Assembly: GCA_022453515.1 (NCBI GenBank)
Contig: JAJNNY010000001.1
Coordinates: forward strand, 930,001-994,000
Origin: Astrocystis sublimbata
Lineage: Eukaryota; Ascomycota; Sordariomycetes; Xylariales; Xylariaceae
DNA length: 64,000 bases
Direction of reading: 5' to 3'
The notes below the pieces were generated by a model. It was not told where the DNA came from and did not search any database. It saw only the letters and a list, made by a program, of their open reading frames with translations. The translations under genes were made by a program, and so were the position numbers. The first letter of the stretch is position 1, and each line of letters begins with the position of its first letter. Positions 21,940-34,605 of this stretch are shown here, in pieces.

Positions 21940-23275
21940 TCATTCATCGTAGCCACGCTTGGCCCCGATGAAACCCTCGCTATGTCCGCCCCTCCGGCGT
22001 TTGCCGATAACTTCGCGGATCCAGTCGGAGAGTCTGAAGGCCCAGGCGCCAGCGACGACGACGCCGGACAGGACGTTCACGATCTTGACGAGGAAAGTCA
22101 GGATGCCGTCGCGGCGCTCCTCGACGGACAGCAGGATGGGCTCGATGTCGTACTTGAAGAAGAGGCCGGGGACCATGCGCTCGTGGACCTCCTTGCTCTG
22201 CTCCGTGACGGCGTACTGGTTCGTGAAGATGGTCTTGGTGCTCGCGCTGCCGCCGGCGACGGTGTAGATGGTGGGCACGACGGACATGAAGTATTGGAAC
22301 TTGTGGAAATGCGCCTCGGCGACGTTGATGGTGCGGTCGAGCGGGTTCACGAGGGAAGGGTAGTACGGTCCGAAGGACAGCTCGGAGATGACGTGGGAGA
22401 AGTTGAAGGCTAAGACAATCCTCGCTGTTAGTACGGAGTTCTATGACTTTTTTTGGTTTGAGGTGTGATGGCAGGTGTGGGTAGGTGTTCATGGAGCTGT
22501 GCTTACCGTTGTGATCCAGGTGCTCGGCGAATATCTCCTGGTAGCCGTGGCCGCGGGCGGTGATGTGGAAGTCACCCTGGACTCTATTCAGGTCGAGCGA
22601 GCCGTAGATACGGCAGCTGTCGGGGTGGACGCCGCGGCCGATGCGCGGGGTCTTGGCCCAGCGAGCACGCTTCCGGCCCATGGCGACGATGTCGTGGACG
22701 TGGGCCTCGCCGAAGCCCTCATCGTGCCAGCCGGCGCCGGTGTCGGCGCGGCCCTGGCTGTCGCGGCCGAGCTTGTGCAGGCCCTTGCTGTCGACCCAGT
22801 GCGACCACAGGGTGGAGTCCTCCTGCAGCTTAGAGGCGGCGAGGATGCGGTCGCCGGCGGCGTCCTGGACGTTCACGTGCAGGTCCTTGCAGCTCATGCG
22901 CAGGACGACGTCGAGGTTGATCTGCATCTCGTGGCCCACGCCCTTCTCGACGCTGAAGGTGTGGTCCTCCTCGCCTTGCCACCACCGCGACAGCTCTGTC
23001 CAGAACAGTATCGCCGACACGACGAGGATGACGACTGTCCACTTGCCGCCGCCGGAGGTGCGGGTTATGTATTGCGGCTTGGCCTTGGCTGTCGAGGGGA
23101 ACACCAGAGTCGTTAGCTAGCCTGCCTCCTGCTCGCGATCGCAACCGCAGATCTCCGAAGCTCAAAGAAGGGGGGAAAGTAGAGGGGGCGTACGGAAGGC
23201 ATCGAAGGCGCGCACGAAACTGCCAGGCTCTGGCTCGTCAGCATAGTGACGCTTTTCGTCGTAGCCGTCCATCAT
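21940..23275 (-). CDS. ERV41: ERV41/ERGIC2-type COPII vesicle protein
   Basis: Membrane protein that cycles between ER and Golgi, in yeast as a heteromer with Erv46 that retrieves ER residents. Three exons, 23275-23194, 23088-22507 and 22409-21940, give 377 residues (376 if the second of two adjacent ATGs is used). The N-terminus has the family's FDAFPK signature, directly split by intron 1. Membrane segment 1 is about residues 40-58 (WTVVILVVSAILFWTEL), membrane segment 2 lies near the end (VNVLSGVVVAGAWAF), and the large lumenal loop between carries CRIYGSLDLNRVQGDFHITA, the cysteine-containing GS-NRV-G motif typical of Erv41/Erv46, plus FSHVISELSFGPYYP and the PGLFFKYDIEPI block before the second segment. 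Length and architecture are normal for the family. Confidence 0.92.
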
Positions 23276-24311
23276 GGCGGCGCCCGTGTCGTGTCGTCGA
23301 CCTGTACTCCTGATGTCGGCCTTATTGCTACTATTTCTCTAGACCCCCCTGGCGCTCAGTCGCAGGCTGCAGCAGCGCACGTGCTGTCGCTTGCGCTGCC
23401 GGTGTCGCCGTCGTACAGGGAACTCGGAACGAGCGTCTGGGCCAATTGATTACTTGGTTTCTTTCCGCATAGGAATTGGTTCGACTCGACTTGATGTTTT
23501 TTGCGGGTGGGCAATTCGTCGAACGTGCCCAGCGGCTGAGGCGTTACAGCATTCGAGTTTGGGACGTGAATCCACCTGGTCTCCCTGGATCGGTCGGTAG
23601 GGTTGAGGTGCAAATCGTGTCAGTCGGCGTGGGCAGATAGATGTCGGGCGATTCGCGGTTGGGGTCGTCGCGCGCCGTTGTAGATTTAGATTTAGGTAAG
23701 GACAGTTTTCATTCAGCCTCTGTTCCTGGCGGAGGGAATGCAACCTCTCAATAGCCATCCCTGCATGTCCGCGCATGTACATTCTTGCGGAACTGTAGAG
23801 CAAAAGGTACCTCTCGCCCTCGATCGACCAGGGTCTGCGGATGCGGCGGGCCTAGCCTGGGGCCTGGACCCTGGCGAGCCGAGTCTCGCCTTGATGCACC
23901 TACCCGGGGATGTACCTACATCATGGATGTATCAAATGCATTTAAACTACTACTTCAATGAGACGATAAATCATCCGCTATCCTGATCTGCAATCCTAAG
24001 CTTGCCCTGCGTTAATTCACCTGCGAACAACTTGAGGTCTACTGTTGATGTTATGCGGCCCCCGCCCACGCCATACTCGATGTTGAAGTCATTAAAGCGA
24101 ACGGTGAACAAATTTTTGAATGATAGTATATATACATCGTGCGAGTGTTGTGGTGCACGCAACCTGGAAAGAAATGCTCGTCCTCCTCTATCACACGAGA
24201 ATCTGCGCATCCAACGCCCTGCCGACTTCTCGTCACCTAAACCTTGTCTATGCTCTTCTCATCGTTCTTCATCTCCTCATGGTCAAGATGTTGAATCAGC
24301 CGATCTATGAA
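23276..24311. other. Intergenic, no gene seen
   Basis: Upstream of ERV41 and downstream of the DUF3632-like gene. No supported open frame. GGTACC-type motifs occur at about 23806-23812 and 23897-23922. Confidence 0.5.
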
Positions 24312-25568
24312 TTAAAGGTCCCCAAGCGGTAATCTTCCCATCCTCATCAGCTCCTGCACTATAGTTGAGTTGGACTGGCTTGCCGTGTAGATCATGTTGT
24401 AGGTCACCCGCCTTGCCAGCTGCTTCTCTTCTTGCACTCTCCGTACGAACGGCGACGTTCCTCCCATTGTCGAGCTGACCGTCGACCCCTGGGGAGAAGT
24501 CTCCGCCCCTATCTCGTCCAAACGGCGCAGCCAGAAGAACCACCTGGCCGAGCTGAACCCTCCAGGAGTTGCCTGAACACCGGCTGCTTCAGCCAGAGGT
24601 CCTGGGTTGCTCACCTCGTCGGGCACCGGTATCGCTAGCCTAGTGGCAACGTTGCCGTCACCAGCCTCACACAGCTGTGTAATTCTGGCTCCTGCTCGCT
24701 CGAGCCATGCGTTAGCCGCCCGGAGCAAGTCGGCAATTGTGAGCATGTCGACTGTCCTGCCGGGATTCTCACTGTCCTCCCCGCCAGGCTCAACACCTGC
24801 CCTCACAAGCGGCCGTTGCGTTTCCAAAGTATCGCGTAAGACCATGAGTGCGATCCTGCACAGGCCATACGACCAGGATGCCGAGCTGGCCGCGACAAGA
24901 GATGACCAGAATGAGCTGATCCGGACGCGCTGGCTACCACTCATCCGTGCGCAGTCTTGGAGCCAGTAGCTCGTCATGTCCGGCACAAGAAAAGGCAGGT
25001 CCTGCCAGAGGTATTGATGTATGATGTGGTTGCCGACTCGGACCACGACAGGCGCATAGTCGACCTCTACAGCACCAACGCTGTTGATCTGGTTTCGTGC
25101 CAGCAAACCCCGCTGTGAAATTTCGATGAGCTGCAGAACAGCCGGTGCCACCACGTCTTCCAAACAGTATTTACCAGCCACATAATATAAATGCCATAGG
25201 TTTTGAAGCTGGAAAGTCCAACCGCTGCTAAAATCGATATGTGGCTCCGTCACGAAGTGAGAAGACAGATGTGAGACTGTATTGCTGGCCGACGTTAAGA
25301 GACCGCCGACGTCGCCGTCTCGTGCGCGAGCTTCGTCATTGGCACGCTATTACAACATTCCAGTTAGCCCCGGACATCTATATGGTAAAAAGAACGCCCA
25401 GTGTCTCGGGTTGATGCCCATCGGGACAGCCTAGTGTCTGTTCGGTGTGCTTACCATATGCGCAAATATTTCGGTATACTCGTCTAAGACCTCGTCTGCC
25501 ATGGTGGGTTCGGGCATCGAAGGTGAAGCTGCCCCAACGATGACGGGCCGTCCTCCAGGCGTAGACAT
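24312..25568 (-). CDS. DUF3632-like fungal protein of unknown function
   Basis: Two exons, 25568-25455 and 25346-24312, with a 107-bp GT-AG intron (CTAAC branch site), encode 382 residues. No enzyme motif is visible. The pattern fits the fungus-specific DUF3632 family: an N-terminal helical part (NLWHLYYVAG), a middle SSFWSSLVAASSASWSYGL followed by ALMVLRDTLE, an AANAWLERAGARI segment, and a GPLAEAAGV ... GFSSARWFFWLRRLDEIG block resembling the family's GPLW-x-G-GFS-x-x-RW-x-x-W motif. The family assignment is from memory of these motifs, not a search. Function is unknown for the whole family. Neighbours are ERV41 and a 4 kb gene-free stretch, so context gives no clue. The ATG at 25568 precedes a plausible short first exon (MSTPGGRPVIVGAAS). 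Confidence 0.65.
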
Positions 25569-28500
25569 CCTCACTTTTCGTTAAGACTCACTCCGTTGCG
25601 CTGGTGCACACAGCGTCAGGCGCAGGCAGTTTGGTCGCACGGTAGAACGGGTTGTTGACCAGGAAATATTGCGAAGGCAAAATAACAAGTACTTTTTCTG
25701 TGACGCTCACGCCTGGATGTTGATACACAACTAAGGAAGCTGTTCTGATGAGACTCGATCACATTGGTTTCGTGAATTGTTTAACACGGTCACAACATTT
25801 TCAGGTGTAACGCCTTGGTATTATATAAATTGCATCCCTGATGAACGGTCTTCAACACCATGTAGTCCAAGCAGCTCGACAAGGGCTCATATCACTTGGG
25901 CCAGGCTGTACGACCATGTAACCCAAGGTTCTGCTTTCGGGCCCTAAAAAAAGGTGTGGCCAAACAAACGAACCTTCGTGATGCGATCTACCGCCATGGC
26001 CTCCTCCATACCACATGTCAGGTATGAGCGAGCATCACGTCCCCAAAATTCAAATGGCTTAATCAGTGCGACGAAACAGACTCTGCCTCTTTCAGCCCTA
26101 TATATAGATACCAGATGCAACGATGGTACAGTATGCATTCCGTGCGGGCATTGCCTTCGAATCAAGGCACGCACAATATCACAAACCCGGCGGTCGATCT
26201 CTTGGTCCAGGCTTATTAAGACTTCTCAGCAAGGAAGAATGCTAGTGGGCGCGGCAGCTAGTCGAGGTAGTCTTAGCACGAGCAGTCTATCCTGTCAGCC
26301 AACAGAGAAAGAGACGCCCCCTGCCGGAAAACACCATAGTGGCACGTCTTGGATTGGGATACCGCTTCATCAAACGATTAGCGGATCTGTTACTGTCACA
26401 CCTGGTGCTCTCAGCCTCCTCAGCGCACAGGCCGGGCCTCCCCCCCACGACCATGCAAGGTCCCTGAGTGCCCCTACAGGCCATGTGGCAGCCAACGGCG
26501 GAACCGAGCTGTCGATATCAAAACCCTGGCTTCTTTAGAGAATACCTCGTCGACCATTCGCAGGCTTAGTCAACTCTCCCTTGGGAAGGCCCTTCGTCGC
26601 AGATCTACAGCGCCTCGGCATCACGCTTTCGTCCTCGAGGGATGACTACATTAGCATATTAGGTAGGTAGCAACTGCTACGCAAGGTGGTTTCGCTATCA
26701 TTTGTGGTATAAGGTTGCTACCAAGACTTGCCTAGTGTATGCACAGAATCCTAGGATGTGACGTTTCTGCTTTCCATGCAGCTGTGGGCAGGCTTGTCGG
26801 CACCTTACACCGCTTCCCATTGGTCCTTATTGTCAGCGTCTCCTAATAATGGAGAAACAGTTGACGTATCATGTCACAAAAGGCGCAGGAGTAGCCAAAT
26901 TAAGAAGTACGAAAGCGCCACACGACGTGACCCTCTGGGGCTTGGAAGTCTCACGGCCTCCGACATGATGCATATTCAATGGAGGATGACGGCTGCATGT
27001 GCGTAGGCACATTGGCATACCCACGAACCCGCTTGGAGATGCATATACTCACAACCTTGATGCGCGGCAGAAAAGCGGGAGAAATGCAACGCAACCAAGG
27101 TGAGGCCGAGTTGTTGAATGTATATCAGGAGCTGAGCCCAGCCCTCGGTTCAATCTCGGACTCGGCAGACTCCTCCTATTCCTAGAGAACGAAACGGATA
27201 ACAACAACAATCAAATAGTGGTCGCCGATGATAGCATCGTCATCAGCAATTCTTGCGTCGATTAGATTACTCAATTACAAACAGCGGGATGTGACAGTGG
27301 TATAACGTGTAACCGCTGTCATCTTCCCTGCAATTAATTGGTACCGTCGGATCGGTTCGCTCTCGGCAGGCAAAAACCGCGCCGCGGTCATACAGAAACT
27401 TTAAAAAAACAAGGAGGCCCTTGAGCTATTGATTGGGTCTTCAGCCGTAAGATTACTAGGGCTCTTCAGGGCTCACCAGGTCCGCAGCAAAGAGGGTGCT
27501 CTAGGTTGAAGCTGAGGGGGAAACAAAGTTGAGCGAAAGCATCGCGGGACCGAGATTCGGTTCCGGTCGGGGCAGTGGAACGCTCCTTGGCGGGACTCTC
27601 ACGGACCCGAGTATGTCGCGCTTCCTCCACAGCTGAAGCTATCCTAAGATAGCGCTGCTGATCTCAGAATGAGCTCAACGCCATGATTTCGAGCGATTCA
27701 TCATGAAAAAAATTGGGGTTTCCCCCTAACTTTGTCTGGTCTGGTCTTGCCTTGTCTCGTTTCGTTTCGGCCACGATAGGAGCAGTCCTGTTTCGTTTTA
27801 AGGGGCACACGGCAGAACACCCGCCTTATCTGAGCCCTGTCGGTCGATCCGATCCGGACCCGATTAAACTCACAGTAGCACCCACCGTTTACGGCGAGTG
27901 ATAGAGATGTCTCTGTCTTGACATCGCCGAATCGAACTGTTACGGCCGGATTGATTTCAGTGAGCCGAATTGTAAATGGGATGAGCTTGCTTACTGTTCG
28001 CCATGCTCGATTCTTCACGAACTCCTCGATGGATAGATAGGTAGTCAAACGGCGTTCACGAACCTGCCGTCTTTGCTATCATCGACCAAAAACCTGCGAA
28101 TCACGGGTAGGAAGGTAGCTCAAATGTTTCATGACAGAAAACTCACAAAACAGCTTATGACCACAGATTTGGCATTATGATCAGCCGGTCTCGTACAGCT
28201 CGCCAACATATCAGCCCTATTCCTACCCAGTATCCTATCAAGTACACGCAGCATGGCTCCTTTGATTGTACGAGGCACTGCCTTCGGCAGTCGAACGCTA
28301 TATGCCGCCAGATACGAGCGTAACGGATTGTAGATCACGATCCTCCTCCGCTGGGTCTATGAACGGAAGCGTTTGATCCAAGCTACTTGTATAAGTGTCC
28401 CACATTGAATTGGTAGCTTTCCGTGTCTTACTATGTAGTATGTATTATGCGCTAGATTAAGAGATGCCTCGGGTATCTTTGGCTAATAGCATCTGATATT

Positions 28501-29812
28501 GAACCCTCAACTTCCCCTTTCACCTGCGGCAACTAAAACAGTACCTAGGTAAAGCTATTAAAAACACCAAGAACCACTCGATACAGCCAATCATAGTATT
28601 ATAAGGTAAACAACAAGGAATTGGAACGAAATAATCACTCAGGGCTACTTTACTACCCCGCGTCTAACACACGCCAAGCCCGCTTATGTCCTTTCCGTCC
28701 CAACCATGACAGAGCCAAAAGACAGAGCTAAAACCACGTCTTCCAAGGTAACACGACGAACAGCTCCTGAAAAGAAAAGGAAATTTGAAAGCGAGCGAGT
28801 GCACAAAGTATACGAGCCTCATCCAGCCCTCTCCATCATGTCACGTCACGTCACGTCATGTTTCCCTCAGCCCTACAAAAGGACCTACTTGTATGATCTG
28901 ATTGATTTCATCAAACAGCACAGTTTAGGAACCATCTGCCGTAACTCGTGATTAAAAGCTCGTGACAGCGTAGAGGTAGTAAGTAATTCCGAATCCTATA
29001 CCTGCATAAACGAAGCTGCTCGAACTGACATGCTTACTTCGGTGGCTTTTATCAGACAGACAACATGAACGCATCCATGTCCCCCCCACGTGGCTATCCT
29101 GGTTAGGCGAGGTAGGTAGGTATGTGGGCAGGCAACTAAAGAACTCGTCATGCATATAGCATTTTCTCCATGCACTAATATAGTTGTAAACAAGTGTATA
29201 AGTATATAATTAGAATCTTGATGGGACGAAACGAAGCTGTTTCTAGCCTAGCTCTGAACGGTAGGTAGACCGGGCTGACATCACTGGCCAAGTCGAGTGA
29301 GCGGATCAGTTATTGACTGGCCCGGATCGGATCCGTGCTAGTCCTTTTGACAACAATAACAACTTTATTAACGCAATACGGCAGGACCTGCATTTGCAAT
29401 CTGTGATGACCTCGGGAACGAATTCGAACTTTGCGTTGATAGCTATGCTTTACTTGTCTGTATGATGTATGCACCATACGAGCCTACCTGCGTACCTAGA
29501 GTAAGCAACACACCACAAGTAGCATCGTAGTTTTCTTGGTCGTCAGGAACCCACCCCCTCTCACTATCCATTTCCCATCATTCACTTCCCATCTCACCTG
29601 GCCAAACTCGCGAAATACCTTGAATGGTAACGTCAATTTTCGACACCAATCATGGAGCGATCCATATGTCAAATATGATAATATTCCTGGTCTATTCCGT
29701 CATGTATCTAGTCTACTCACTCTACTAGCTGCACTCCCGTAGAAAAACATGCGTGCATACTGACCGAGCAGGGAGTGCAGCGGCGTATCACTGTCTTTCA
29801 CGTTAAGTATTC
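25569..29812. other. 4.2 kb gene-free region
   Basis: No frame here has an ATG start, believable introns and recognisable protein together. A 194-codon open frame at 25954-26538 begins only at GTG. An ATG frame of 81 codons (28706-28951) is Lys/Arg-rich but matches nothing I know. A CACGTCACGTCACGTCATG run is at about 28844-28861, and palindrome copies are at about 28541-28553 and 29109-29121. I see no transposon ends or reverse-transcriptase remnants. Confidence 0.45.
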
Positions 29813-32800
29813 TTATTCCAACAACATAGCCTCCTCGTCCATCCGTCCAAACAGCCCTTCAAGCTCCTTCTCGACAATCTTGAGTTCCTTGGCGACCTGG
29901 CCTGTGACCAGCGCGTACGCATAAAGCAGGGCATAATCCGGCTCTTCGAGCGTGACGTTGCCCAAGTTCGGCACCTGTCCTGTCGCGCTAGTCTTTCCGG
30001 TATCCTTCCCATTACTATTACTTCCTCTAGCTTCATCGTCGTCACACGCTGTAGTCGTAGCGGTCTCAGTCATCGTCCTCAAAGACGCGCTATGCTCCTT
30101 TCTGAACCGGAAAATCTTCCCAAGTAACTTATCCCTTATCACCATAACGCTAGGAATCACGTCGGTGAGTGGGTACTCGAGCATGATACTCGACGCGAGA
30201 GATTCGAAAACATGACATATCCTCGCACACATCTGTGCGCGTTCCTCTGCGGTATGGTTGAGAAGGGCCTGCTCTCCCTCACTCAAGCGACCATGTTTCT
30301 GCGTGACCAGGCTCATAGCATGGAAAGCGTCCAAAACGCGCTGTGTAGACGCCATAATTCGGCCGTAGGCGTCGAAGGGGAAGGGTCCGCGGAGCTCGTA
30401 CTCATTGCTGGCAGAACTGCGGAGGGTCTGGAGCTGGGTGGCGTAACGCTGCATCGCGGCCTGCTCACCTAGTTTCATAAAGCTGGTAAAGGTCGCGTCG
30501 TTGCGCAGGAGAATGGCCAAGGGTCCTCGTTTCCAGATAAGACCCATTTGTAAGTATAGCACAGCCAGACCTTCCTTGAACTTCTTGCGGGCTGGCAATG
30601 CCCAGATAAGGCGGCAGAATATGAGGCCCCACATAATGCCGATGGATACGGCAACGACTCTATGGAAGGCAATCTCTCTGATTCGAGGATGAATGCCGCC
30701 TTCGTCATCGTCGTCGTCGTCGACGTTCTGGGAAAGCGAATAGGCGTATAAAGACGACACATTGTAGCTAAGCAATATGAAACGCCCGAAAGGTCCGTTA
30801 CCACGATCAACCATGATGTAAAAGGCGCCAAAGGAGACGGCCCAGCCGAGTAGGGCCAAGCCTACGGGGTTGCCGTCGGCGATGAGCCAGTTGATTACCA
30901 CGAATGACGCGCCCATGACGGTGCCCGTGAAACGAGCTAAGCCCGTGGCATTAGATGCGCCTACGGTCATGGAGCAGACGATCATGAAAGACAGCAATCC
31001 CCATTCCCCGCGCCAGTGTCTGTAGACTTCCATTGTTGCAGGAATGAATGCGAACATGGCGTAAAGAGTGGCACCGATACCAACTTTCAGCCCGAAACGA
31101 ACTAGGATTCTGTCAGCATATCAAGCACAACTCGCAGATTCCATATACGTACTGTCATCACGCGCAAGGAACCCAAGGACTGTCCAGATGATAGGTGACA
31201 ATTTCCGAACAATGGAGTTCCAGATCCCATCAGATGGCGCATTGTCCCATCGTAGAGTACCGCGACGATCTTTCATTACCTTAGGTATTCCCCGAGGTAG
31301 CTGCGACTGCCTCATCCGCTTGATGGGTTTTATCAGTCCCTGGCTTTCCATGTCTTGGCCTGTCTCTTTGCGAGACTTCCATAAGACTCCGATCTTATTC
31401 CAGATCTTCAACCAGCTCCACGTACGTTTCCCTTGCTCGCTGATGTATTTCAGCTCTTCAACAGCGTCAAGGTACTTTTGCATCTCATCGGCGAAAGAAA
31501 GCAGACTGAAGGAAAAATGCCCACAGGCTGCTGCTACCTCTTCAAAGTCTGCTTCGATCGACTCAGACATTGATCTAGCGTTCTCAATTGTCTTGTAAAG
31601 TTCTTCGAGTGCCTTCCTTCTCGATTCGTTGAACAAACTGACTGCTTCGCCAAGGCTGTGTTTAAACTGCTCGTGTAACTCTATAGGAGCGTCTGGTGTA
31701 TCAAATGTTGGCTGCTTCAGTATCTCGGACATGGTGTAGACTAGGGACTTCATGGACGGCCCCAGAAGCGCTATGAAAAGCTCGAATATTTCTGAAGGCG
31801 ATCTTGGTGCAAAGGCTGGTAGGGTGGACCGCAGCTCTATGGGAGATTCTCTCTCTTGACTGGGAGTAGGCTGCTCCTCCCAATCGCTTCTTTCGTCTGG
31901 GGCCTCGTCAATGGCCGATAAGCGATCAACTCGACCATTGCTTCTAAATGAGAATGACAAGGCCCGTTCGAAGCTAGGCGAAAATACATTGGTGCCTGGG
32001 GATATTGGGATGTTGGCGGATAAGGGGCCGTTGGCCTTTTCCTTGAGAAGCTCAAACTGGGTATTGGCAGCACTCCTCAAGCCACCAACGGCTTGAGCGA
32101 GGAGCTCGATGGTCTTCAAGACGGCTTTGTCGTTTCGGTAGATCTGTTCCTGCCCGATCAGATAGTACTCGTACTTGGATTCCCTCGCGTTCTTATTCAT
32201 CAGTGTCAAAGAGGATGTATATTTGGCCGAAGCTTCTTTGAATGATTTCGAGGTGAATTCCTCCTCGGCGCCGGTAAGGAAACCATTTGCGATCATGGAC
32301 AACATTTCACTGAGAGAGGAGGCCGCAGTGCGCATGGACTTACGCAGTCCATGCCGAGCGGATACGGGCCAGAGAAGAAGATTGACGACGGTGGATATTA
32401 TGGTGGCCATGAGCAGAATTTTGAAGTATTGTACGATTTTGTCGGTGGAGAAAACGGAGTTGTGGACGGAGCCTTCCTTGGTTATGATGGTGATGATACC
32501 GATGGAGGCTATGCTGACACCAACGCTTACCAGGGGGTTGTTGAGCTTCTGCTTCACCCAGCCGATAAAGCCTAGTCCGAAGCCGAGGTATATGACGAGG
32601 ATCAGAGCGTACGATAACTTTTCCATCTCCAAGACGTCCCCGACCAGGACCGACGTGGCCATGGAACAGATGCCGATGAGTATGGCATAACAGACGGCTA
32701 GGATGGCTATGGCTACAGCTTCGATCTGCGAGCCGGCGGTTCTCGCAGGGTGGAAATACGTGACGATGGTGGCAACAATGTGTTTGCCGTCCATGGGGCC

Positions 32801-33538
32801 GAGAAATTTGGCGGCAGGGTGCCAGAAGGTGCCCATACTGGCCAGCAGGTAGGCGACGGAACACTTGATGGTTCCCTGTCCCTTGGGCGATCGCAACCAA
32901 GCCAGTATCTGGCTGGCGGAAAGGGTCAGGTTATGCCATGCATTGGCAGCCTTTTCGCAGAGGGTCTCGCCGTCGGTAAGGGGGCGTATGTGGTCATGGT
33001 CGTCGGCATAATGGTAGCTTTGGCTTCTTCGCAGGGTGAACTGCCTCCTAGTGCGTTCGCCAGTGCCGGGTATGATCCAAGTTCCGTTGCGCAGCTTCTG
33101 TCGCGGAGGCATCGCGTTAGCAAAGCGAGCTCGTCGAGGCCGCACTCTTGCCTTGGCAGGTGGGCGGCAGCAACAACATGAGGGACTGAGGGTTTAGGGG
33201 ATAACAAGCTTGACACAGCTACAGCTGTACGTGTGCTAGGGGACCCATCGGATGCAGACATGCAGGATGGCATGGAGACTCACGCTACGGGCTGGCGGGC
33301 GCCTAGTGCGGCGCGGCGATGGGGGCATGGGCGCATTAGGCGTAGTCGAGGCGATGGGCGGGCAAGGCGGGTTAGTTGCAGGATCGTCAGATGGGCTCGT
33401 CATTGCACCGCTCGCATTGACGTTGCCAACACCGTCACTACTGCCACGATCACCATGACTGCTCGTGCTCGGGGTGCTCGGGGTGCTCGCGGAGGTCTTG
33501 GGGATTCGGTCGTCGTCATGGGCCGTGTTGCCATTCAT
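29813..33538 (-). CDS. Large FUSC/ArAE-type membrane protein (ArAE_2_N, DUF2421-like)
   Basis: Three exons, 33538-33284, 33097-31153 and 31101-29813, give 1162 residues of the fungal aromatic-acid-exporter / fusaric-acid-resistance-like family. There are two hydrophobic blocks with several membrane spans each: about residues 140-300 (ILIGICSMATSVLV, YALILVIYLGFGLGFIGWV, KILLMATIISTVVNLLLW) and about 720-880, starting DDIRFGLKVGIGATLYAMFA and running through HWRGEWGLLSFMIVCSMTVG. A long cytosolic segment lies between, and a hydrophilic helical C-terminal domain follows. The family is presumed to export organic acids; no substrate can be assigned. Exon 1 is low-complexity Ser/Thr/Pro; if its 186-bp intron is not real, translation would start at the ATG near 33112 (MPPRQKLRNG), giving about 1083 residues. 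Confidence 0.85.
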
Positions 33539-34605
33539 GTCGCAAAGTATTGGTGCGGCCTGTCGCTGCCTCTGATTGCGAGTCTCTTGCTAAAGGCGCG
33601 CTCCCGATATGGGCATCAACATGGTGACCAGCAACGATGTGTGGATGGCTTGTTGTCGCCTGGCCTCGTCCTCGTGCTCCCAAGGTTAAAAGTATCGACG
33701 GCAAGGTTCCGCCGGGGGCCGGGATCCGCGACAGGGTAACTCAGACAGACCAGAGCCAACTCGTTACTCGTTAAGTACCTACTTAGAAGTAGGTATGCGA
33801 GGTATGTACATAAGAGCTGATGTGGACCTTCACGATGTCGATCTCGAGAGACGATCGATCGACGCAGAATCATGCGTCAAAGCATGGAGAACAGAAACTG
33901 AATTGCTGCAACAATAGGAAAGTAGAATGTAGAGGGGGATTTGGGGTCCCTTCTGAGCCATGGTGTACGGTCCTGCCTGCTTGGCTACGTCGTTGATTCC
34001 CCAAGTTTGGTGTAGGTGTATTGTGTACTCGTCTCCCTACCTCTGCTGGCCCCCCTGCCCGGGGGGCTAATGGTACCTAGGAAGGGTCTTTCCGAGGCAC
34101 CTGCACAGGTGACATCGCGACAGAAGCTTGCGGGCTACAGCGGGTCCTGGCGTACCACGGGGCATCTGCTCAGGCGGGACCCTGTAACCCTGGATGCCTG
34201 GCGAGATGCACCCCGTCATCGTGGGCCACGCTAGCACTCTAATGCGACGGTAATGCACGTTGTACCTTAGCTAAGCTCGCTAAGGTACCTCGTCTCGCTA
34301 GATCGTCTTGAATGCCATTATGCATCTCAAAGTTCCTTCCTGACCTCAACCTTGGAAGGTGTCATGTGAGACTGCCTCGTTACTTGTACTGGTGTATGCC
34401 GTACCTTGAGGTCCCCATTTCCATTGATCCCACGAACAACCTTCCAAGTTACCTTTAACAACAACAATAACAACAACTACCTACTCCCTACCTAGGTAGA
34501 TACATACTGCGACGCATTCACGAACGTAGACGCTGCCACCATCACCACCACCACCACACACCGCCGGCGACTTTGCAACAACCGCGCCAGATCGGACCGC
34601 CAAAA
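33539..34605. promoter_or_regulatory. Divergent promoter region, FUSC-like gene / unrecognised gene
   Basis: About 1.1 kb between divergent starts. It contains palindrome-type copies at about 33774-33796, 34071-34083, 34264-34290 and 34480-34500, and an ACAACAACAATAACAACAAC leader at about 34458-34478 just before the + strand gene. The promoter role is inferred from position. Confidence 0.45.

Noticed and set aside
22475..23116. 213-codon + strand frame
   Set aside because: It is antisense to ERV41 exon 2 and is explained by that gene's GC-rich codon use.
25954..26538. 194-codon + strand open frame
   Set aside because: It begins only at GTG, has no protein-like pattern or domain I recognise, and sits in gene-free DNA.
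27701..28048. 115-codon - strand frame
   Set aside because: Starts at TTG; the C-terminal half is simple-sequence derived.
28706..28951. 81-codon + strand ATG frame
   Set aside because: Basic low-complexity product with no recognised family; probably chance in a gene-free region.
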